DNA of 5,061 nt. Source: Savagea sp. GTDB taxonomy: Bacteria; Bacillota; Bacilli; Bacillales_A; Planococcaceae. Position numbers and translations under genes: made by a program. Positions within the stretch are counted from its first letter, which is position 1. The number at the start of each line of letters is the position of its first letter. The stretch spans positions 1-5,061 of the forward strand of contig JASKZX010000043.1 of the NCBI GenBank assembly GCA_030147435.1, read 5' to 3'. This document shows, piece after piece, positions 1-4,667 of this stretch. The notes under the pieces were generated by a model. The model had not been told where the DNA came from and ran no database searches. It worked only from the letters and a program-made list of their open reading frames with translations.

Positions 1-2
1 CA

Positions 3-1715
3 TATGAAGAAGCAGTTGCTTCATTAAAAGAAGAAATCAATGCATTTAGTGAAAAATGGCAAGGAAATATTCAAACGGTAGAAGATGTGCTTCAAGTAAT
101 GGACCGTTATGAAAAAGCATTAGAACGTCTCGTGCCAATTAGCACATATGCGAGTCTTTCAGAAAGCGTTGACGGAACGAATACGAAACATCAAGAAAGA
201 AGCAGTAAATTTTATGCGTTTTATGCAGAATTTCAAAGTACATTATCATTTATTAATAGTGAGTTACTCGCATTAGAAGAAGAGATTTTGCAAGAAGCTG
301 CGACACGTGATGAACGTTTTACGAATTACTTAAATGATTTAATTGAGTGGAAACCTCACCAATTACACCCCGAGGTAGAAAAAGCATTGTCTGCATTTAG
401 TTCGACATTTAATGGACCTTATAGTTTATACAATACGACGAAATTAACAGATATTGCGTTTGATCCGTTAACAGTAGACGGTGAAACTTATCCGATGAGT
501 TATAATTTATTCGAAGGAAAGTGGGATACACACCCGAATACTAACATTCGTCGCGCAGCATATGAAGCATTTTACAATAAGCTTCGTGAATATGAAAATA
601 CGACAGCAAAAACGTATGATATGCATTTACAACAAGAAAAAACAGAAGCGACATTACGTGGTTTTGATTCGGTGATTGATTACTTATTATTCCCACAAAA
701 AGTGACACGTGATATGTACAATCGTCAAATCGATGTCATTATGGAAGAGTTAGCGCCGATTATGCGTGAATATGCAAAACTCATTCAAGAAGTGTACGGA
801 TTAGACAAAATGACATTTGCTGATTTAAAAGCACCACTCGACCCAGAATACGTGCCACAAGTGACGATCGATGATGCGAAACAATACGTACTCGATTCAT
901 TAGAAGTAATGGGTGAAGAATATACAGCGATGCTTCATGAAGCATTCGATCACCGCTGGATTGATTTTGCACAAAATATTGGGAAGTCGACAGGAGCGTT
1001 TTGTTCAAGTCCGTATGGATATCAATCATACGTGCTGATGAGTTGGACAGGTGGTATGGAAGATGTCTTTACATTGACACATGAGCTCGGACACGCCGGA
1101 CACTTCCAACATGCGCACCAACATCAAAACTACTTCAATGCACGTACGTCGATGTATTTTGTTGAAGCGCCATCAACGATGAATGAAATGTTAATGACGA
1201 ATCATTTATTAAAAAATTCAACAGATGATCGTTTCAAACGTTGGGTGATCGCATCGATTATTTCTAATACGTATTATCATAACTTCGTCACTCACTTACT
1301 CGAAGCAGCTTATCAACGAAAAGTATATGAAGTAATTGATGCAGGTGGAAGTGTCAATGCACCGTTACTGAATCGTTTAAAACGAGAAGTGCTTGAAGCA
1401 TTTTGGGGTGATGCAGTAGAGATTGAAGAAGGAGCAGAACTTACGTGGATGCGCCAGCCGCATTATTACATGGGCTTATATCCATATACGTATAGTGCAG
1501 GTCTTACGATTTCGACTGCAGTTTCTCAGCGCATTTTAAAAGAAGGAACACCCGCTGTGAATGACTGGTTAGAAGTACTTCGCGCAGGTGGGTCGAAACG
1601 TCCTGCTGAGTTAGCGAAAATGGCAGGTGTCGATATTACAACTGACGGACCATTACGTGAAACGATTGCTTATATCGGCTCACTCGTTGATGAATTAAAA
1701 CAATTAACAAAATAA
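3..1715 (+). CDS. pepF: Oligoendopeptidase F, M3 family zinc metallopeptidase (5'-partial)
   Basis: A zinc peptidase expected to cut short peptides in the cytoplasm. The reading frame is open from base 3 to the TAA at 1713-1715 (570 residues). The GTG at 87 is only an internal codon, because sensible coding (beginning YEEAVASLKEE) continues upstream of it. Family members are about 600 aa, so roughly 30 N-terminal residues lie outside the window. The zinc site is plain: HELGH is encoded at 1080-1094, and the third ligand is probably the Glu of VEAPS at 1164-1166, 28 residues after the first His, as in thimet oligopeptidase-type enzymes. The Tyr-rich HYYMGLYPYTYSAG segment from 1461 matches the substrate-side loop near the C-terminus of PepF proteins. 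The first half is the helical oligopeptidase F N-terminal region. There is no signal peptide or membrane segment in the visible part. An intrinsic terminator follows directly. Family assignment is near certain; physiological substrates cannot be told. Confidence 0.96.
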   Translation, partial: YEEAVASLKEEINAFSEKWQGNIQTVEDVLQVMDRYEKALERLVPISTYASLSESVDGTNTKHQERSSKFYAFYAEFQSTLSFINSELLALEEEILQEAATRDERFTNYLNDLIEWKPHQLHPEVEKALSAFSSTFNGPYSLYNTTKLTDIAFDPLTVDGETYPMSYNLFEGKWDTHPNTNIRRAAYEAFYNKLREYENTTAKTYDMHLQQEKTEATLRGFDSVIDYLLFPQKVTRDMYNRQIDVIMEELAPIMREYAKLIQEVYGLDKMTFADLKAPLDPEYVPQVTIDDAKQYVLDSLEVMGEEYTAMLHEAFDHRWIDFAQNIGKSTGAFCSSPYGYQSYVLMSWTGGMEDVFTLTHELGHAGHFQHAHQHQNYFNARTSMYFVEAPSTMNEMLMTNHLLKNSTDDRFKRWVIASIISNTYYHNFVTHLLEAAYQRKVYEVIDAGGSVNAPLLNRLKREVLEAFWGDAVEIEEGAELTWMRQPHYYMGLYPYTYSAGLTISTAVSQRILKEGTPAVNDWLEVLRAGGSKRPAELAKMAGVDITTDGPLRETIAYIGSLVDELKQLTK

Positions 1716-1721
1716 GTAGTG

Positions 1722-1763
1722 AGGAAGATATTTCGTTTGATGCGAAATATCTTTCTTTTTATT
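1722..1763 (+). terminator. Intrinsic terminator of pepF
   Basis: Arms 1725-1735 (AAGATATTTCG) and 1743-1753 (CGAAATATCTT) are perfectly complementary over 11 bp with a 7-nt loop. The stem may extend a few pairs outward to 1722/1756. A T-rich run (TTTCTTTTTATT) follows to 1763. It starts 6 nt after the pepF stop, so it is the natural end of that transcript. Confidence 0.9.
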
Positions 1764-1792
1764 GCAACTTTCTTCTTCGTCATCCGTAGTAT
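1762..1792 (+). promoter_or_regulatory. Possible weak SigA-type promoter for the DUF4870 gene
   Basis: TTGCAA at 1762-1767 could be a -35 and TAGTAT at 1787-1792 a -10, but the spacer is 19 nt and the -10 matches only 4 of 6 consensus bases. It is proposed mainly because a strong terminator precedes the gene, so the gene needs its own start. The -35 would overlap the end of the terminator T-tract. Confidence 0.3.
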
Positions 1793-1818
1793 AGATAAGG
1801 ACAAAGGAGGTCATACGT

Positions 1819-2139
1819 ATGCAAGAAAGACAAGGATTACAAATTATTTTACATGCGAGTGCATTTTTTGCGCCGTTTTTAGTACCTGTCATTATGTATT
1901 TAGTCGGCAGTTTCGTCACCAATGATATGATACTGAAACGTCAATCGATTCAAGCGTTATTGTTCCAATTATTCATCGGTGCAGGGTTTGCGATTTCAGC
2001 AGTATTAATGTATGTTCTCATCGGCTTTTTACTCATGCCAATTTTCGGCTTAATGTGGTTATTCGTTCCAATCATTGCAATTGTACGTACCGTACGAGGA
2101 GAAACTTATTATTATCCTGTCGTTAAATATATCGTTTAA
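1819..2139 (+). CDS. Small DUF4870-like integral membrane protein
   Basis: A 106-residue hydrophobic protein. The start is well fixed: AAAGGAGG at 1803-1810 lies 8 nt before the ATG. The pattern fits the DUF4870 family: an N-terminal amphipathic stretch (ERQGLQIILHASAF), a first membrane segment at about residues 14-33, a polar loop with NDMILKRQSIQALLFQ (equivalent to the family's 'KeAlNFQ' segment), two more hydrophobic segments at about 48-70 and 72-90, and a C-terminal RGETYYYPVVKYI tail like the family's 'rGe.yrYP' ending. Function of the family is unknown. It stands alone between two terminators and is convergent with the Mg2+ operon. There is no sequence sign that it belongs to that operon. 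Family call is from pattern recognition, not a search. Confidence 0.85.
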   Translation: MQERQGLQIILHASAFFAPFLVPVIMYLVGSFVTNDMILKRQSIQALLFQLFIGAGFAISAVLMYVLIGFLLMPIFGLMWLFVPIIAIVRTVRGETYYYPVVKYIV

Positions 2140-2150
2140 TGAAACGAAAA

Positions 2151-2201
2151 GCCGCTCGTCTATTACATTTATAATAGACGGGCGGCTTCTTTTTATTTTT
2201 T
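2151..2201. terminator. Probable bidirectional terminator between convergent genes
   Basis: Arms 2151-2165 (GCCGCTCGTCTATTA) and 2172-2186 (TAATAGACGGGCGGC) form a 15-bp stem with one G-U position on the plus-strand RNA (A-C mismatch on the minus RNA) and a 6-nt loop. On the plus strand a long T-rich run (2187-2201) follows, making it a strong terminator for the DUF4870 gene. On the minus strand only a short TTTT follows the stem, so it is a weaker but plausible end for the mgtE operon. The stop codon of the last minus-strand gene (2193-2195) lies inside the plus-strand T-run. Confidence 0.88.
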
Positions 2202-2462
2202 AGGAGTAGTGAGTGCTTTTGACTTTTTTCTTACGTGGATTTTGTACCACTTTGGGTAGTGTTTTCGTTCGTAATGAATGGTCTCTTTCCACCGTGGGTA
2301 GCGTCTGTCGAGCAGGAGGTAATCACTCGGGGCAAGTGATTGAACATATAGTTGTCGCTCCTTCGGTTGTAAAGATAGCCAATCATTGTGCACACGTTCG
2401 ATATCATTGTTACGTAATGCAAGAGTTAAAAAATAAGTACGTTCTTCCCAATGTTTCATCAT
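2193..2462 (-). CDS. Uncharacterised 89-aa basic soluble protein, last gene of the mgtE operon
   Basis: I do not recognise this protein. The coding case rests on a strong SD (AAGGAGG, 2470-2476) 7 nt before the ATG at 2462, a gap of only 12 nt after the MgtC-family gene, and a terminator right after the stop. The protein starts MMKHWEERTYFLTLALRNND, has a central LxPKERQLYVQSLAPSDYLLLDRRYP segment and a very basic tail (HVRKKSKALTTPKK). It contains four Trp (residues 5, 28, 58, 72), many Tyr and His, and no membrane segment or signal peptide. Residues 55-63 (YPRWKETIH) and 69-76 (YPKWYKIH) look like two copies of a YP[RK]W...IH motif 14 residues apart. Position in an M-box operon suggests a link to Mg2+ homeostasis or to the MgtC-like partner, which is inference only. 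A cytosolic nucleic-acid or ribosome-binding role would fit its charge, without direct support. Confidence 0.8.
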   Translation of the reverse strand: MMKHWEERTYFLTLALRNNDIERVHNDWLSLQPKERQLYVQSLAPSDYLLLDRRYPRWKETIHYERKHYPKWYKIHVRKKSKALTTPKK

Positions 2463-2469
2463 AGAAACC

Positions 2470-2476
2470 CCTCCTT
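2470..2476 (-). promoter_or_regulatory. Ribosome binding site of the 89-aa gene overlapping the MgtC-family stop
   Basis: On the minus strand AAGGAGG (2476 to 2470) shares two bases with the TAA stop of the upstream gene (2477-2475). A ribosome terminating there sits on the SD, so the 89-aa protein is probably made by translational coupling. It favours the first ATG (2462) over the adjacent second one (2459). Confidence 0.85.
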
Positions 2477-3194
2477 ATAGTCGTTCGACGTCGACTCGTT
2501 TCACTTCTGGAATCTTTTTAAACATGTAATACACTTCTGTCGTATATTGCGATTCGGGGGCCACGAGTCGCAATTCAATTTGTTGTTCGTTATTCGGGAG
2601 ATCTTGAATTTTTAATCGACGAACTTCGATCGGTTCAACGAGCAATTTCGTTGCTGCTTCCATCGTAAATGTTTTCCCTTCAATCGTGCGAATGAGATCT
2701 GTTAACGACACTTCTCCTTCCGTGACGAGCCGTACGGCGATTTCGTGTTGGCGAAGTTGCTCAGGTCCGAGCTTTTTCACGAAATGAGGAATGACATTAA
2801 CAGCACTAATGAAAAGGAATGTAGCAAAAGTTGCTTCGATGTATAAGCCGACAGCAACTGTAATGCCGATTCCCGCAGCGGACCAAATGAGCGCAGCACT
2901 CGTCAGTCCTGAAATGACATCATTGCGTCGTTGTAAAATGACTCCTGCACCGAGGAAACCGACACCGCTTACGATTTGAGCAGCAAGTCGCATCGGATCC
3001 ATATTTCGAAATGTTGGTGTAGCGTATGTTAAAAAAGCTTCAATAGAGACGATTGTAAGTAACGCACTAGCGACACTCATAATCATCGACGTTTTCATAC
3101 CGAGTGGTTTATGTTTAATTTGACGGTCTAAACCAATTAAAAAACCGAGTAACATTGCAAATGATAATTTAAATAATGTTTCTCCGACGGACAT
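2475..3194 (-). CDS. MgtC/SapB family membrane protein
   Basis: Membrane protein of the MgtC/SapB family. In enterobacteria and mycobacteria, members are tied to growth at low Mg2+ and modulate membrane ATPase activity; not all family members share that role. Visible hallmarks: GFLIGLDRQIKHKPLGMKTSMI near the N-terminus (family 'GlERq...p.GlRT' signature), then DPMRLAAQIVSGVGFLGAG, then the GLTSAALIWSAAGIGITVAVGL segment. These give about five transmembrane helices in the first 140 residues. Residues from about 150 to the end form a soluble C-terminal region of ACT-like size (VRLVTEGEVSLTDLIRTIE ... EVKRVDVERL). Two in-frame ATGs exist, at 3200 and 3194. I choose 3194 (239 aa) because AGTAGG at 3203-3208 is 8 nt from it and only 2 nt from the upstream ATG; the other start would add Met-His. 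The gene follows mgtE by about 30 nt with no terminator and so falls under the same M-box. I give no symbol because function within the family varies. Confidence 0.93.
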   Translation of the reverse strand: MSVGETLFKLSFAMLLGFLIGLDRQIKHKPLGMKTSMIMSVASALLTIVSIEAFLTYATPTFRNMDPMRLAAQIVSGVGFLGAGVILQRRNDVISGLTSAALIWSAAGIGITVAVGLYIEATFATFLFISAVNVIPHFVKKLGPEQLRQHEIAVRLVTEGEVSLTDLIRTIEGKTFTMEAATKLLVEPIEVRRLKIQDLPNNEQQIELRLVAPESQYTTEVYYMFKKIPEVKRVDVERL

Positions 3195-3202
3195 ATGCAT
3201 CG

Positions 3203-3210
3203 CCTACTTT
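3203..3210 (-). promoter_or_regulatory. Ribosome binding site deciding the MgtC-family start
   Basis: Minus-strand AAAGTAGG is the only SD-like run in the 30-nt gap after mgtE. It is one base off AAAGGAGG-type consensus, weaker than the other sites in this operon. Its spacing (8 nt) fits the ATG at 3194 rather than the one at 3200 (2 nt). Confidence 0.6.
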
Positions 3211-3230
3211 CTATTGCCTTGAAGAAGCGA

Positions 3231-4211
3231 TTACACCGTTGGAAGTAATGCACTAGCGATTGAGAAGTAAATAAGTACTCCGACAATATCAGCAATTGAC
3301 GTAATGAGTGGTGCACTTGCAGTTGCTGGGTCTAAGTTTAACTTTCTAAAGATAAACGGTAAGCTCATACCGATCAAGCTTCCCATCATTACTGTTGCGA
3401 CCATCGTTAATGCAACGACGAGTGCAATATCTGGACCACCGCGCCACCAGCCGATACCTGAAACAGCGAGTGCCATTGTAAGACCGAGTAAAATAGATAC
3501 GGAAATTTCTTTCGTAAACATCTTTAACCAGTCTTTCATACGAACTTCTCCAAGTGCCATCGACCGAATAATTAAAGTCGATGCTTGTGAACCAGCATTT
3601 CCACCGCTATCAACGAGTAAAGGTAAGAAGAAGACGAGTGCTAAGTTCGCTTCGATGACATCTTCGAAATGCGCAATTCCCGCTCCTGAGAACACATTCA
3701 TAAATACTAATACGACGAGCCAAACGACACGCTTTCGGTAAAGTGTTGAAATCCCTGCATCTGTTAAACTCACTTCAAATGATGATACAGGAGCCATCTT
3801 ATGAAAGTCTTCTGTTGTTTCTTGTTCCATGACATCTAAAATATCTTCTACGTGAATAACCCCGACGAGTTTACCTGCCTTGCTAACGACGGGCATTGAG
3901 ACGAAATCATGTTCTTGGAATAAAAGAGCTGCTCGTTCCTGGTCCATATCGGTAGGAAGCGAGATAACTTTTTTCATCATGACCGATGTAATCGGAAGTT
4001 CTCCAGATGCGCTTAGTAATTCACGCAAGGATAAAACTCCGAGTAAGTCGCGTTCTTCATTCACGACAAATAAATAGTGAATATTCGTTTTATTTTCGAC
4101 GTGGTTGCGTACATATTGCACGGACTGTTCGACCGTAAATGTATCGCTTAAGGCAATATATTCTTCTGTCATTAATTGCCCTGTCGTTTCGAGTTGAAAC
4201 TGTTTTTCCAT
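3231..4211 (-). CDS. mgtE: Magnesium transporter MgtE, short form without the N-terminal domain
   Basis: Mg2+ channel/transporter of the inner membrane, 326 aa. Residues about 13-70 and 74-130 form the tandem CBS domains (LMTEEYIALSDTFTVEQ; ITSVMMKKVISLPTDM; SMPVVSKAGKLVGVIHVEDILDVM). Residues about 131-160 match the linking plug helix. Five membrane helices follow from about 163 to 323. Hallmarks of the pore are PLLVDSGGNAGSQASTLIIR (197-216) and LDPATASAPLITSIADIVG (293-311); D308 sits where the Mg2+-selective Asp of Thermus MgtE (D432) is found. Typical MgtE proteins are about 450 aa. Here the roughly 120-130 residue superhelical N domain, which helps sense cytosolic Mg2+, is absent. The start is firm: AGGAGG at 4222-4227 with 10-nt spacing, and an in-frame TGA at 4227-4229 rules out a longer form without readthrough. 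It is the first full-length gene after the M-box and leader ORF, so expression should rise when Mg2+ is low. Confidence 0.95.
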   Translation of the reverse strand: MEKQFQLETTGQLMTEEYIALSDTFTVEQSVQYVRNHVENKTNIHYLFVVNEERDLLGVLSLRELLSASGELPITSVMMKKVISLPTDMDQERAALLFQEHDFVSMPVVSKAGKLVGVIHVEDILDVMEQETTEDFHKMAPVSSFEVSLTDAGISTLYRKRVVWLVVLVFMNVFSGAGIAHFEDVIEANLALVFFLPLLVDSGGNAGSQASTLIIRSMALGEVRMKDWLKMFTKEISVSILLGLTMALAVSGIGWWRGGPDIALVVALTMVATVMMGSLIGMSLPFIFRKLNLDPATASAPLITSIADIVGVLIYFSIASALLPTV

Positions 4212-4220
4212 AAATAAAAA

Positions 4221-4228
4221 TCCTCCTC
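4221..4228 (-). promoter_or_regulatory. mgtE ribosome binding site overlapping the leader ORF stop codon
   Basis: Minus-strand GAGGAGGA (4228 to 4221) is a near-perfect SD, 9-10 nt before the mgtE ATG. It overlaps the TGA stop of the 26-codon leader ORF (4229-4227). A ribosome reaching that stop would cover the SD, so translation of the two frames is physically linked. Confidence 0.85.
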
Positions 4229-4307
4229 AACTGATCGACCTTCCCACGTAAGAGTGTGGGGAAGGTTCCGGTATATCTTTTGTGCTTTTTCGATTCGGAA
4301 TGTCCAT
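4227..4307 (-). CDS. Putative 26-aa leader peptide between the M-box terminator and mgtE
   Basis: A short ORF with ATG at 4307-4305 and TGA at 4229-4227. Its SD-like AAGGGGGTG (about 4313-4321) lies about 5 nt before the ATG; the G in place of A can still wobble-pair with the 16S tail. The peptide begins MDIPNRKS and contains KDIPEPSPHS at residues 10-19: acidic residues alternating with prolines, four Pro in all. It has no membrane segment and looks like a regulatory ORF rather than a functional protein. It is in the same frame as mgtE, with the TGA 18 nt upstream of the mgtE ATG. Enterobacterial mgtA is preceded by the MgtL peptide, where Asp/Glu-Pro codons make translation sensitive to Mg2+; the likeness here is compositional only. 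It could also be a chance ORF: 26 codons is short, and only its position, SD and stop/SD overlap support it. Confidence 0.55.
   Translation of the reverse strand: MDIPNRKSTKDIPEPSPHSYVGRSIS
4238..4266 (-). other. RNA hairpin inside the leader ORF, upstream of the mgtE SD
   Basis: On the minus strand, arm 4266-4256 (ACCTTCCCCAC) pairs with arm 4247-4238 (GTGGGAAGGT): 10 bp, mostly G-C, with one bulged C and an 8-nt loop. It begins exactly at the end of the Glu14 codon, inside the Pro-rich part of the leader ORF, and ends 9 nt before the mgtE SD. No T-run follows, so it is not an intrinsic terminator. A translation-linked role or an RNA stability element is possible. Confidence 0.7.
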
Positions 4308-4334
4308 TCCACCACCCCCTTGAATTTGTAAAAT

Positions 4335-4373
4335 AAGAAAAAGACATCCTTTGCTCTAAAAGAAGGATGTCTT
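4335..4373 (-). terminator. M-box expression-platform terminator
   Basis: On the minus strand, arm 4373-4363 (AAGACATCCTT) and arm 4351-4341 (AAGGATGTCTT) are perfectly complementary (11 bp, 11-nt loop) and are followed by TTTTTCTT. It lies about 65 nt after the aptamer and about 30 nt before the leader ORF. This is the classical off-state hairpin that stops transcription when Mg2+ is plentiful. Confidence 0.93.
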
Positions 4374-4450
4374 AAACAAAGCGTACGTAAAAACCCTTTA
4401 TAAAAAGGTGTTAAAAGAACGCTGGCTTATATAAGCCTCCTTCGTAGAGC
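4353..4450 (-). promoter_or_regulatory. Antiterminator pairing of the M-box riboswitch
   Basis: The 3' strand of the aptamer's closing helix on the minus strand (4450-4438, GCTCTACGAAGGA) can pair with 4367-4353 (TCCTTCTTTTAGAGC): GAAGGA with TCCTTC and GCTCT with AGAGC, 11 bp around a small internal loop. The partner includes part of the terminator's 5' arm and most of its loop, so the two structures exclude each other. When Mg2+ holds the aptamer closed, 4438-4450 is occupied and the terminator forms. When Mg2+ is low, the antiterminator forms and the operon is read. Confidence 0.8.
4424..4437. repeat. 14-bp perfect palindrome next to the aptamer
   Basis: GGCTTATATAAGCC is its own reverse complement and abuts the 3' edge of the M-box closing helix. 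In the RNA it would give a 5-bp hairpin with a 4-nt loop in the segment linking aptamer and terminator. It may compact the connecting loop of the antiterminator; a protein operator is less likely at this position. Confidence 0.5.
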
Positions 4451-4604
4451 TTTAGCACTGTATGACAGAGAACCGATTGGTTACGGTTACGGCTACGTTA
4501 AAAACTACCTTAACTCGATAGTTTCTGCTAACCCGTTGGCGTCTTTGGACGTTTCTGGGCAGTAGTTTATCTTCATACAGGAACCTCACCTAACGAGGAA
4601 CAAT
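4438..4604 (-). promoter_or_regulatory. M-box (ykoK-type) magnesium riboswitch aptamer
   Basis: The minus strand matches the conserved M-box core known from the Bacillus subtilis ykoK/mgtE leader almost block by block, in order. Blocks are GTTAGGTGAGG (5' side of the closing helix, about 4594-4584), CCTGTATG, CTGCCCAGAAA, GTCCAAAGACGCCAACGGGT, AGCAGAAA, TTAAGGTAGTTTTTAA, and the 3' block CATACAGTGCTAAAGCTCTACG ending near 4444 (read here as CATACAGTGC then TAAAGCTCTACG). CTGTATG near the start pairs with CATACAG near the end, as expected. The aptamer binds several Mg2+ ions and folds compactly, switching the downstream operon off. A terminator and an antiterminator partner are present downstream, so this is a complete transcriptional riboswitch. 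Aptamer edges are approximate by a few bases. Confidence 0.97.
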
Positions 4605-4628
4605 ATGTTGTTTTTGGAACTGTGTATC

Positions 4629-4657
4629 ACTGTAGCAAGAGAAAAATATGTTGTCAA
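4629..4657 (-). promoter_or_regulatory. SigA-type promoter of the M-box/mgtE operon
   Basis: On the minus strand a perfect -35 TTGACA (4657-4652) is followed by a 17-nt spacer and a -10 TACAGT (4634-4629), with TGC just before it giving the TGn extended -10. A-rich tracts upstream (4660-4680) resemble an UP element and lie partly in the 3' end of the PH-domain gene. The predicted start is near 4621-4623, about 18 nt before the aptamer and about 410 nt before the mgtE ATG. Confidence 0.85.
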
Positions 4658-4667
4658 CTCTTTTTTG

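Noticed and set aside
87..1715. Annotating pepF as a complete gene from the GTG at 87
   Set aside because: The frame stays open to base 3 with sensible family-like sequence, there is no SD before 87, and the protein would be too short for the family.
1704..1925. Two short ORFs (72 codons minus, 68 codons plus) over the pepF terminator
   Set aside because: Both read through an intrinsic terminator, lack an SD, and overlap the start of the well-supported DUF4870 gene.
2213..2464. Plus-strand ORF of 83 codons and a 63-codon minus-strand ORF over the 89-aa gene
   Set aside because: Neither has an SD. The 89-aa frame has a strong SD, correct operon spacing and a terminator after it.
3304..3741. 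145-codon plus-strand ORF opposite mgtE
   Set aside because: It is antisense to a clearly coding, conserved membrane protein and has no SD. Its Ser/Thr/Ile/Pro-rich translation is typical of a reverse-frame shadow.
3231..4211. Reading the short mgtE as a pseudogene or frameshifted fragment
   Set aside because: The start has an ideal SD, the CBS and membrane domains are complete, and the upstream 100 nt hold a leader ORF and terminator rather than remnants of the missing N domain.
4090..4347. 85-codon minus-strand ORF across the leader and the 5' end of mgtE
   Set aside because: It overlaps the conserved mgtE start in another frame, runs through the leader hairpin and begins within the terminator U-tract. 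It has no SD and an arbitrary Arg/Lys/Tyr-rich composition. The 26-codon frame in the same stretch has an SD and fits the context better.
4388..4409. A second terminator-like hairpin (CCTTT / AAAGG with a TTTTT run) in the leader, minus strand
   Set aside because: The stem is only 5 bp and mostly A-U, far weaker than the 11-bp terminator at 4341-4373. It lies inside the loop spanned by the antiterminator and is more likely local linker structure.
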